A DNA stretch of 5,201 bases from Tannerellaceae bacterium (GCA_031267205.1 JAIRZN010000048.1:1-5201), one strand, 5' to 3'; shown: positions 1 through 5,201, counted from the stretch's first letter. The notes: generated by a model not told the origin, from the sequence alone. Numbers and translations: made by a program.

Positions 1-16
1 TCCCATTTCCCTGCGC

Positions 17-44
17 TTTGTTACGACTTTATAATGTACATTTG
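17..44 (+). promoter_or_regulatory. Putative Bacteroidota promoter for the DUF2007-pnuC-thiN operon
   Basis: TACATTTG at 37-44, followed by T, matches the Bacteroidota primary-sigma -7 consensus TAnnTTTG exactly. A TTTG at 17-20 could be the -33 element, but the 16-nt spacer is shorter than the usual 19-21, so the pair is less convincing than the promoter at 1705. Transcription would begin near 48-52, giving a leader of only about 25 nt before ATG 75. That is too short for a riboswitch. Confidence 0.5.
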
Positions 45-74
45 TGGAAACATAAAGACCTACAATAATTAAGT

Positions 75-467
75 ATGGAGACAACAGACAAAATGGTGGA
101 GATAGCCAGTTTTCAATACCCGGCGGAAGCGCATACGTTGGTGGCGCTGCTTAAGTCGGAGGGCATAGATTGCTACCTGCGCAACGAATATTCCGCCCAC
201 GTGATGAGCGGGTACGCCGATATAGGCGGCGCTCGGGTGGAGATACTTGAAAGCGATGTCCCTCGCGCCCTGGAGGTGATGCAGGACGGCGGATACGAGA
301 TTCCGGAGGAGGATGAGCCGGACGGGCGGATCACAGCCGTGGCGGGATGGGCGGGCAGGATACCGTTCCTGCGAAACCTTTCCTTGGAGGTGCAAATTCT
401 TGCGTTTTTCGTTCTTATCGCCGTCGGCGTGGGCCTGCTTATATATTTTGGAACGTTAAAAGGGTAG
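75..467 (+). CDS. DUF2007-domain protein with C-terminal transmembrane helix
   Basis: A 130-residue protein of unknown function. Residues about 8-75 fit the DUF2007 family (labelled 'putative prokaryotic signal transducing protein'): an ASFQYPAEAH start, a helix with ALLKSEGID, the RNEYSAH segment, then GGARVEILESDVPRALEVM. This is a small alpha/beta fold seen in many bacteria with no established biochemical role. Residues 76-104 are an acidic linker (EIPEEDEPD) followed by a more basic stretch. Residues about 105-126 form one hydrophobic helix (VQILAFFVLIAVGVGLLIYF) ending in TLKG, so the protein is probably anchored in the inner membrane with the domain in the cytoplasm. There is no signal peptide. 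ATG 75 is the first start after a likely promoter, with an A/T-rich leader. The next gene starts 4 nt after the stop, so the two are almost certainly co-transcribed. Family call is by eye; function is unknown. Confidence 0.8.
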   Translation: METTDKMVEIASFQYPAEAHTLVALLKSEGIDCYLRNEYSAHVMSGYADIGGARVEILESDVPRALEVMQDGGYEIPEEDEPDGRITAVAGWAGRIPFLRNLSLEVQILAFFVLIAVGVGLLIYFGTLKG

Positions 468-471
468 CCAG

Positions 472-1041
472 TTGGAATATTTCGGAGTCGCTACCGGATT
501 GCTTTACCTCTTCCTTGAGATAAGGCAACATCGCGCCATGTGGGCCGTGGGCATCCTGTCCTCGTTAGTTTACGTGTACGTGTTTTTCACTGCGAAGGTA
601 TACGCCGCCATGGGGCTTAATATATATAATGTATTGATCAGTATTTACGGTTTCCGGCTGTGGAGCTTGCAGGGGCGGCATAATGGGGGCGCGGCGATCT
701 TGTACATGCGTCTTACGTGGAGATTTTCGGCCGTTATATTCCCCGCCCTTATTGCCATCTGCGCGTTCATATATTATGTGCTCGACGGCTATACGGATTC
801 GCCCATTCCCTTGGCCGACGCCATCGTGACCGGTATCGGCATAGTAGCAACCTGGATGCTTGCGCGCCGCATCATGGAGCACTGGATTTTTTGGATTGCA
901 GCCGACGGCTTGTCCGTTTATATGTATTACGCCCTGGCGCTGTACCCCACGATGCTGCTCTACCTTTGTTATACGGCTTTGGCCTTTGCGGGATATTATA
1001 TATGGAAAAAGAAAGGGATAGAGACCGATGACGCCTTATGA
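472..1041 (+). CDS. pnuC: PnuC-family vitamin transporter, probably thiamine importer (PnuT type)
   Basis: A 189-residue polytopic membrane protein with about seven hydrophobic helices (near residues 3-17, 22-40, 43-65, 84-103, 114-131, 133-155, 157-177) and a basic C-terminus (WKKKG). PnuC landmarks are the early EIRQHRAMWAVGILSSLVY segment, the NIYNVLISIYGFRLW helix end, and WIFWIAADGLSVYMYY followed by LYLCYTALAFAGYYIW, as in other PnuC proteins that import nicotinamide riboside or related vitamins by facilitated diffusion. The thiamine pyrophosphokinase immediately downstream suggests thiamine as substrate, as known for the PnuT subgroup in Bacteroidota; this is inferred from context. The start is TTG 472: no ATG or GTG lies between the in-frame stop at 457 and this codon, and the first ATG (538) would remove helix 1. 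The gene lies 4 nt after the DUF2007 stop and overlaps the kinase by 14 nt, implying translational coupling. Nicotinamide riboside remains an alternative substrate. Confidence 0.87.
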   Translation: MEYFGVATGLLYLFLEIRQHRAMWAVGILSSLVYVYVFFTAKVYAAMGLNIYNVLISIYGFRLWSLQGRHNGGAAILYMRLTWRFSAVIFPALIAICAFIYYVLDGYTDSPIPLADAIVTGIGIVATWMLARRIMEHWIFWIAADGLSVYMYYALALYPTMLLYLCYTALAFAGYYIWKKKGIETDDAL

Positions 1042-1660
1042 GTGCGTAGTTGTGGCCAACGGCAGCTTTCCCGTTCTGCCGGCGGCCTTGGAATTACTGG
1101 ACAAGGCCTCCGTTATAATCGCCTGCGACGGTGCAGTGGAATCGCTTTGCAGCAGGGGGTTCGTTCCAACGGCTATTGTCGGCGATCTGGACAGCATACC
1201 CGACGATCTGCGCCTGCGTTACGCAGACCGCCTTCACGGCGAAGCCGAGCAGGATACTAACGACCTGACGAAGGCCATACGCTTCGCCTGCGCCTCGCAT
1301 CTTAGCGATGTCCTGATACTCGGAGCTACCGGGCTTCGCGAGGATCACACCATAGGTAACATATCACTCCTGCTTGACTATGCTAAGGAGCTTGACCGTG
1401 TAGAGATGCTGTGCGACTACGGGCTTTTTACACCACTCCTGCGCAGCGGCTCGCTTGCCTGTCGCAGAGGACAGCAGGTATCCATTTTCGCCCCGCACCC
1501 AGGAGTGGAGATTGTGAATACCGAAGGACTGCGCTGGCCCATCCGTCGCCGGACGCTGACGTCCTGGTGGCAAGGCAGCCTTAACGAAGCTTTAGGCGAC
1601 GAGTTCACCATCGTACTTTCAGGCGGCGGCGTGATAGTTTACAGGCTATTCGTCGATTAA
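1028..1660 (+). CDS. thiN: Thiamine pyrophosphokinase (thiamine diphosphokinase)
   Basis: A 210-residue soluble enzyme, normal length for the family. It transfers pyrophosphate from ATP to thiamine, giving thiamine diphosphate in one step during salvage. Visible motifs in order: VVVANGSFP (7-15) at the nucleotide-binding end; ACDGA (32-36); GDLDS (52-56), whose aspartates bind magnesium; QDTNDLTKAI (75-84), the family D-x-N/T-D-L-x-K-A motif; GATGLREDHTIGN (99-111), the conserved G-x-x-G-x-R-x-D-H loop; then the C-terminal beta-sandwich thiamine-binding domain with SIFAP (152-156), GLRWPI (167-172) and SLNEALGDEFTI (184-195), matching the usual S-N-E ending. All catalytic motifs look intact. 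ATG 1028 lies inside the transporter's last codons (14-nt overlap), and the sequence from this start aligns well with the family N-terminus. It probably traps thiamine brought in by the upstream transporter. Confidence 0.94.
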   Translation: MTPYECVVVANGSFPVLPAALELLDKASVIIACDGAVESLCSRGFVPTAIVGDLDSIPDDLRLRYADRLHGEAEQDTNDLTKAIRFACASHLSDVLILGATGLREDHTIGNISLLLDYAKELDRVEMLCDYGLFTPLLRSGSLACRRGQQVSIFAPHPGVEIVNTEGLRWPIRRRTLTSWWQGSLNEALGDEFTIVLSGGGVIVYRLFVD

Positions 1661-1780
1661 AATGCCGTTTTCATCTAATGTTTGGAACTATCTACCGATT
1701 TTGTTTTGTGCGTTGACATATCTCCCGTTAGATTTGCCGCCGATAAGGTTACTACTGAAAAACATATTACGAAATATATC
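1661..1780. other. Intergenic region separating the thiamine and efflux operons
   Basis: This 120-nt A/T-rich gap lies between the kinase stop and the TolC-family start. It holds the promoter at 1705-1736. I see no intrinsic terminator (no GC-rich hairpin with a T run) for the upstream operon. The TolC frame stays open back to TTG 1682, but those 33 extra codons precede the predicted transcription start and do not resemble the family. Confidence 0.7.
1705..1736 (+). promoter_or_regulatory. Bacteroidota-type promoter for the efflux operon
   Basis: TTTG at 1705-1708 (-33 element), a 20-nt spacer, and TAGATTTG at 1729-1736 followed by C (-7 element TAnnTTTG plus pyrimidine) match the Bacteroidota housekeeping promoter in sequence and spacing. 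Transcription would start near 1740-1745, leaving a leader of roughly 36-41 nt before ATG 1781. Its position shows that the efflux genes have their own promoter and that translation cannot begin at TTG 1682 on this transcript. Confidence 0.75.
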
Positions 1781-3091
1781 ATGAAACGGAATCTATCATT
1801 ATTACTTACGCTATTTATCCTCTTTCCCGCCGGAATTTCGGCACAGGAGAAGGCCTGGACGCTCCATGACTGCCTCGATTATGCGCTGGAGCATAATATC
1901 CAGCTTAAGAAGAGCCGTATCAGCCTCCAGGCGGGCGAAGAAGACACGCAACAGGCCAAAGCGCAGCTTTTCCCCTCCCTGTCAGCTTCCGTAGCGCAAA
2001 ACATTTCGCACATCCCATCGGCCAACGCCTTCGGCCAGGGTTATACAGGCAATTACAACCTGAGCGCCAACTGGACGCTCTTCGACGGCAGCCGGCGCTC
2101 AAATGCCATCAGGCAACAGGAATTGCAGGACAGGATAAACCTGCTCGGCGTGGAGCAGAACGAACGCGAGATACAGATCTCGCTGGTGCAAACTTATATG
2201 CAGGTTCTCTACGCATACGAGGCCGTCCGCATCAATGAGAATACGGTGGAAGTATCCAAGGCACAGCGCGACCGCGCCGAAGAGCTGCTCAAGGCCGGCT
2301 CCATCTCGCGCGTCTCCTTCGCACAGTTGGAGAGCCAGTACAGCACCGATAAGTACCAGTTGGTCGTAGCCGGAAAAAACTTGGACAACTACAAGCTGCA
2401 ACTAAAGCAACTTTTAGAACTTGACATAACCGAAGACATAACGCTCGCCTTCCCCGAACTGAGCGACGATGACGTATTGGCCCCCTTGCGCCCGAAGGAA
2501 GTTATATACGCAACCGCGCTCTCGGTAATGCCTGAGGTCAAGAGCAACGAGCTCTCCATCGACATGGCAGAGCTGGAAACAAAAAAGGCCGTCGCCGGAT
2601 ACCTTCCCACGCTCTCCATGAACGCAGGCATAGGCACAGGCAGCAGCTCCGGCATGGAAACTTCCTTCGGCGACCAGCTATTGAACCGTTTCAACGAATC
2701 CGTAGGCCTTACGCTCAGCATACCTATACTCAACAACCGCACTAACAAAACGGCGGTAAACAAGGCCCGCTTCTCGCTCGCCAACAGCAGGCTCGAGCTT
2801 GCAAGCGCACATAAGGCCCTCCTGCGTTCCGTAGAAGGCGTATATCTTGACGCCTCATCCGCGCAAAACCAGTACATAGCCTCATCCGAACGGCTGAAGT
2901 ATATAACGGAAAGCTACCGCCTTACCGAAGAACAATTCTTCCTCGGCATGAAAAACACCCTGGAGCTGCTCACCGAAAAGAACAATATGCTCAACGCACA
3001 GCAGGAAGAACTTCAATCCAAATACATGGCTATTATGAGCATCCAACTGCTTAACATCTACCAGCAGAAACCGGTGAACCCTAACTACTAA
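1781..3091 (+). CDS. TolC-family outer membrane efflux protein
   Basis: A 436-residue outer-membrane factor that should form the trimeric beta-barrel and periplasmic tunnel of a tripartite exporter. Residues 1-21 are a type I signal peptide (MKRN, hydrophobic core LSLLLTLFILF, GISA before Q22). Two OEP repeats follow, about 28-215 and 238-428. Each has the family pattern of a long amphipathic helix, a short L-P-S/T-L beta entry (FPSLSAS at 64-70, LPTLSMN at 275-281), a second barrel strand (WTLFDGSRR at 98-106; LSIPILNNR at 312-320), then helices rich in Gln and Glu. The first repeat opens with WTLHDCLDYALEHN, the classic start of the mature region. The start is set at ATG 1781 because it begins the signal peptide and follows the promoter at 1705-1736; a longer frame from TTG 1682 adds 33 unlikely residues. 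There is no lipobox cysteine. The adaptor gene follows after 28 nt. Confidence 0.93.
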   Translation: MKRNLSLLLTLFILFPAGISAQEKAWTLHDCLDYALEHNIQLKKSRISLQAGEEDTQQAKAQLFPSLSASVAQNISHIPSANAFGQGYTGNYNLSANWTLFDGSRRSNAIRQQELQDRINLLGVEQNEREIQISLVQTYMQVLYAYEAVRINENTVEVSKAQRDRAEELLKAGSISRVSFAQLESQYSTDKYQLVVAGKNLDNYKLQLKQLLELDITEDITLAFPELSDDDVLAPLRPKEVIYATALSVMPEVKSNELSIDMAELETKKAVAGYLPTLSMNAGIGTGSSSGMETSFGDQLLNRFNESVGLTLSIPILNNRTNKTAVNKARFSLANSRLELASAHKALLRSVEGVYLDASSAQNQYIASSERLKYITESYRLTEEQFFLGMKNTLELLTEKNNMLNAQQEELQSKYMAIMSIQLLNIYQQKPVNPNY

Positions 3092-3119
3092 CCTGAGAAT
3101 ACAAACAAACAATCGCAAT

Positions 3120-4319
3120 ATGAAGAAGAAAAAACGAATCATTATCATCGCTACCTCGTCAGTGGTCGTCATTACCTGCCTGGCGATCTTTGCAGGCAAA
3201 TCGAAAGCCGGAGGAGCGTTCCAACTCGCAACGGTAAAGGTCGAACGCACCACTCTCAGCAATTCCGTCACGGCGACGGGCACAGTCGAGCCTGTGGTAA
3301 AGGTCGAGGTAGGCACGCAGGTGTCAGGCATCATCGACAGGATACATGTAGACTACAACAGCACAGTAACCAAAGGACAGTTGCTCGCCGAGATGGATAA
3401 GATCAATCTCCAGGCCGAACTCATATCCAATGAGGCCGACCTCGCAAGCAGCAAGACGGAATTTGAATACCAGCAGAGGAACTACGAGCGCAGCAAGATG
3501 CTCCACGAAAAGCAACTGATAAGCGAGACCGATTTCGAAACGGCCACCTACAACTACGAGCGCGCCAAAAGCAGCTACGACCGCAACCTGTCCGTCATGA
3601 CCCGCGTAAGGCGTAACCTGGAGTACGCCACCATTACAAGCCCGATCGACGGCGTAGTCATCAACCGGGCTGTTGAGGAGGGACAAACGGTAGCCGCAGG
3701 CTTCAGCACCCCGACTTTGTTCACCATCGCCAACGACTTGAGGCAGATGCGCGTCATAGCCGACGTTGACGAGGCCGATATAGGACAGGTAGAGGACGGG
3801 CAGAACGTGGAGTTCTCCGTAGATGCCTACCCTAACGATGTCTTTGAAGGAAAAGTGACGCAGGTGCGGCTCGAAGCGACCGTCACCTCCAACGTCGTCA
3901 CCTACGAAGTCGTTATCAGCGCCTACAACCCCGACCTCAAGCTCAAGCCCGGACTCACTGCCAACGTAATCATATACACCCTCGAACGGCCTGGCATACT
4001 CACCATACCTTCCAAAGCCCTGCGCTTTGTCCCCGACGAAGAAACGCTAAAGGCGATGAAGCTCTCCATAGCCGAAACCGACAGCCGTGCGCCGCAAGGC
4101 AAGAAAATCGTATGGCAGAAGGTCGGCAGCATCCTTCAGCCTAAAGTTGTAACAACCGGGGTATCCAGCCTCAACATGACTGAAGTGACCGAAGGACTTT
4201 CCGAAGGAGAAGAGATCATCCTCGAACTCTCCTCGCCCATTGTCAATGCGCCGGCGGCTGCCGCAGGAGGCCCCTTCAGGATGGGCCCGCCTCCCAGAGG
4301 CGGCGGAGGCGGCGGATGA
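3120..4319 (+). CDS. MacA/HlyD-type periplasmic adaptor subunit of efflux system
   Basis: A 399-residue membrane-fusion protein linking the inner-membrane ABC transporter to the TolC channel. Residues 1-5 (MKKKK) and the helix about 6-26 anchor it in the inner membrane. The split lipoyl (barrel-sandwich) domain lies near 58-93 (GTVEPVVKVEVGTQVSG; GQLLAEMDK) and 170-205 (ATITSPIDGVVINRAVEEGQTV). Between them, about 95-168, is the alpha-helical hairpin. Its tip carries R124, L128 and S135, the spacing reported for TolC-contacting adaptors. A beta-barrel (about 208-288, including VDAYPNDVFEGKV and LKPGLTANV) and a membrane-proximal domain (about 290-370, ending EGLSEGEEII) follow. The tail is Ala/Pro/Gly-rich and ends in six glycines. 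The order matches MacA-type adaptors, consistent with the downstream LolD/MacB-type ATPase. ATG 3120 follows an A-rich 28-nt gap. C20 is not in a proper lipobox (VITC). The substrate is unknown. Confidence 0.93.
   Translation: MKKKKRIIIIATSSVVVITCLAIFAGKSKAGGAFQLATVKVERTTLSNSVTATGTVEPVVKVEVGTQVSGIIDRIHVDYNSTVTKGQLLAEMDKINLQAELISNEADLASSKTEFEYQQRNYERSKMLHEKQLISETDFETATYNYERAKSSYDRNLSVMTRVRRNLEYATITSPIDGVVINRAVEEGQTVAAGFSTPTLFTIANDLRQMRVIADVDEADIGQVEDGQNVEFSVDAYPNDVFEGKVTQVRLEATVTSNVVTYEVVISAYNPDLKLKPGLTANVIIYTLERPGILTIPSKALRFVPDEETLKAMKLSIAETDSRAPQGKKIVWQKVGSILQPKVVTTGVSSLNMTEVTEGLSEGEEIILELSSPIVNAPAAAAGGPFRMGPPPRGGGGGG
4287..4303 (+). repeat. GC-rich inverted repeat (hairpin) near the end of the adaptor gene
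   Basis: CCGCCTC (4287-4293) and GAGGCGG (4297-4303) are perfect reverse complements separated by CCA, giving a 7-bp stem almost entirely of G-C pairs about 14 nt before the stop. No T run follows, so it is not an intrinsic terminator. It may be only a by-product of Pro and Gly codons; an effect on mRNA stability between adaptor and ATPase genes is speculative. Confidence 0.45.
4299..4316 (+). repeat. Tandem 9-bp repeat encoding the C-terminal hexaglycine
   Basis: GGCGGCGGA occurs twice in direct succession immediately before the TGA stop and encodes the six terminal glycines of the adaptor. Because the unit is a multiple of three, slippage would lengthen or shorten the tail without a frameshift. 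The first copy overlaps the right arm of the hairpin at 4287-4303. Confidence 0.7.
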
Positions 4320-4359
4320 AAGCAGCGCATAACATAAACAGCACACATATATCAGCACA

Positions 4360-5100
4360 ATGACAGAAATCATAAAGCTCGTATCCATATCGCGCAATTT
4401 TATCGTCGGAGACGAAACGGTTCACGCCCTGCGCGACGTATCCTTCGCCATCCACGAAGGCGAGTTCGTCACCATCATGGGAACCTCCGGCTCCGGCAAG
4501 AGCACGCTACTCAATACGCTGGGATGCTTAGACACTCCCACGCGAGGCGAATATTACCTCGACGGCGTCTCCGTCCGCTCAATGGGCAAGAACGCCCGCG
4601 CCACGCTACGCAACCGCAAGATAGGCTTCGTCTTCCAAAGCTATAACCTGCTGCCCAAGACGACGGCCATAGAGAACGTCGAGCTGCCGCTTATGTACAA
4701 CCCCTCCTACAACGCTTCGGCCAGGAGGAGGAAGGCCGTCGAATCGCTCGTCTCCGTAGGGCTCGGCGACCGTCTCAACCACAAGAGCAACCAGATGTCG
4801 GGCGGACAGATGCAACGTGTTGCCATAGCGCGAGCCTTAGTCAACGACCCCGCCGTCATACTCGCGGACGAGGCGACGGGCAACCTCGACAGCCGTACCA
4901 GCCACGACATACTCGCCCTCTTCCAGCGACTTCACGCCGGAGGACGCACTATCATCTTCGTCACCCACAACCCCGAAATAGCGCAGTACAGCAACCGCAA
5001 CATACTGCTCAAGGACGGACGTATCGTCAGTGACGACATAAACGACAATGTTCAATCCGCTGCCGAAGCTTTGGCAAAGCTGCCGGTAGACAACGACTAA
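4360..5100 (+). CDS. ABC transporter ATP-binding protein, LolD/MacB type
   Basis: A 246-residue nucleotide-binding subunit that should power the exporter by ATP hydrolysis at the cytoplasmic face. Motifs in order: Walker A GTSGSGKST (41-49); Q-loop glutamine Q93 in FVFQSYNLLP, followed by the ENVELPLMY typical of the LolD/MacB/FtsE group; signature MSGGQMQRVAIARAL (146-160), with Met for the usual Leu; Walker B and D-loop AVILADEATGNLDS (165-178) with catalytic E171 and Ala where many relatives have Pro; H-loop H203 in FVTHNPE. All catalytic residues are present. A short tail after DGRIV (219-223) is rich in Asp, Asn and Ala. It is a stand-alone ATPase, whereas E. coli MacB fuses this domain to the permease. 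ATG 4360 follows a 40-nt A-rich gap, and the permease gene starts 6 nt after the stop. LolD is an alternative by sequence, but the adaptor and TolC neighbours favour efflux. Confidence 0.94.
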   Translation: MTEIIKLVSISRNFIVGDETVHALRDVSFAIHEGEFVTIMGTSGSGKSTLLNTLGCLDTPTRGEYYLDGVSVRSMGKNARATLRNRKIGFVFQSYNLLPKTTAIENVELPLMYNPSYNASARRRKAVESLVSVGLGDRLNHKSNQMSGGQMQRVAIARALVNDPAVILADEATGNLDSRTSHDILALFQRLHAGGRTIIFVTHNPEIAQYSNRNILLKDGRIVSDDINDNVQSAAEALAKLPVDND

Positions 5101-5106
5101 AGAATA

Positions 5107-5201
5107 ATGAATCTCACCAACCTCTTCAGGATAGCGCTCAAGGCTCTGTCGAATAATAAAATGCGGGGATTCCTCACCATGCTGGGAATTATCATAGGCG
5201 T
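5107..5201 (+). CDS. ABC transporter permease, MacB/FtsX type (5' end only)
   Basis: The gene is cut by the window edge; only 31 codons and two bases are visible. The start reads MNLTNLFRIALKALSNNKMR followed by GFLTMLGIIIG. This is the typical opening of MacB-type permeases: a short amphipathic cytoplasmic helix with basic residues (ALKALSNNKMR), then the first transmembrane helix (FLTMLGIIIGV). ATG 5107 lies 6 nt after the ATPase stop, so the two are co-transcribed and probably form one exporter. In the full family, a large periplasmic domain and three further helices would follow. Whether this copy is complete, and whether a second permease follows as in many Bacteroidota clusters, cannot be seen. 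Confidence 0.88.
   Translation, partial: MNLTNLFRIALKALSNNKMRGFLTMLGIIIG

Noticed and set aside
18..29. TTGTTACGACTT matches the conserved 3'-end region of 16S rRNA as read on the complementary strand (universal 1492 primer site).
   Set aside because: Only 12 bases match; flanking sequence on both sides does not continue as rRNA, and a promoter-like box and a gene follow at once. Taken as chance.
1..72. A + strand frame open from position 1 to a TAA at 70-72, possibly the tail of an upstream gene.
   Set aside because: It is A/T-rich, has no recognisable protein character and overlaps the -7 box; 24 codons are too few to support a gene.
442..450. TATATTTTG, a near-match to the -7 consensus, as a possible internal promoter for the transporter.
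   Set aside because: It has one base too many between TA and TTTG, and there is no -33 TTTG at suitable distance. It lies in codons of a membrane helix.
717..1031. 104-codon + strand frame inside the transporter gene.
   Set aside because: It is rich in Arg and His from an out-of-frame reading of transporter codons; the real frame encodes clear membrane helices.
1676..1684. TAATGTTTG just after the kinase gene as an alternative -7 box.
   Set aside because: It has an extra base relative to TAnnTTTG and no well-placed -33 element; the match at 1705-1736 is far better.
1713..1718. TTGACA resembling an E. coli-type -35 box.
   Set aside because: No TATAAT-like -10 lies 16-18 nt downstream, and the context is Bacteroidota. 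It falls in the spacer of the better promoter.
1764..1777. Short inverted repeat ATATT-ACGA-AATAT just before the TolC start, possibly an operator or leader hairpin.
   Set aside because: Five A/T base pairs in an A/T-rich leader are expected by chance, and no regulator gene is visible nearby.
2389..2877. 162-codon antisense open frame inside the TolC-family gene.
   Set aside because: Its product is low-complexity (Ser/Leu-rich) and matches no family I know; it is the mirror of a well-supported gene.
3171..3179. Possible lipoprotein box (VITC, Cys20) in the adaptor N-terminus.
   Set aside because: The residue before Cys is Thr rather than Gly, Ala or Ser, and the Cys lies within the hydrophobic helix; a membrane anchor fits better.
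2882..3334. 150-codon antisense open frame across the TolC/adaptor junction.
   Set aside because: It runs opposite to two clear genes, has no promoter of its own and no domain pattern.
5067..5081. AGCTTT-GGC-AAAGCT hairpin near the end of the ATPase gene as a terminator.
   Set aside because: The stem is short and weak, no T run follows, and the permease gene starts 26 nt later in the same operon.

Overview
The window looks like chromosomal DNA from a member of the Bacteroidales (Bacteroidota). The signs are a textbook Bacteroidota promoter (TTTG, 20-nt spacer, TAGATTTG) ahead of the efflux operon, A-rich leaders without Shine-Dalgarno sequences, a signal peptide ending in SA|Q, and ABC-ATPase wording (MSGGQMQRV, DEATGNLD) common in that phylum. 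Genus cannot be fixed from sequence alone; frequent ATA isoleucine codons and moderately high GC argue against a low-GC Bacteroides. All genes lie on the + strand.

Region 1 (about 17-1660) reads as a compact three-gene operon. It holds a small DUF2007-type protein with one C-terminal membrane helix (75-467), a PnuC-family vitamin transporter with a TTG start only 4 nt downstream (472-1041), and a thiamine pyrophosphokinase (1028-1660) overlapping the transporter by 14 nt. The pairing suggests that the transporter is a PnuT-type thiamine importer and that the kinase converts incoming thiamine to thiamine diphosphate, trapping it in the cell. A perfect Bacteroidota -7 box lies just upstream of the first gene, with a poorly spaced -33 element. 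No TPP riboswitch is visible.

Region 2 (1661-1780) is a 120-nt intergenic gap with the strong promoter at 1705-1736. That promoter lies downstream of the TTG (1682) from which the next reading frame could be extended, so the real start of the TolC gene is ATG 1781.

Region 3 (1781 to the window end) is a tripartite efflux operon of the MacAB-TolC type: a TolC-family outer-membrane channel (1781-3091), a MacA/HlyD-type periplasmic adaptor (3120-4319), a LolD/MacB-type ATPase (4360-5100) and the first 31 codons of a MacB/FtsX-type permease (5107 to beyond 5201). ATPase and permease are separate genes rather than the fused MacB of E. coli. The exported substrate cannot be read from the sequence.

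I see no mobile element, CRISPR array, RNA gene or clearly novel system. The most under-described item is the membrane-anchored DUF2007 protein tied to thiamine uptake. Smaller points are the promoter-based start correction, a change in G/C strand bias between the two operons, and a GC-rich hairpin plus tandem 9-bp repeat at the end of the adaptor gene.
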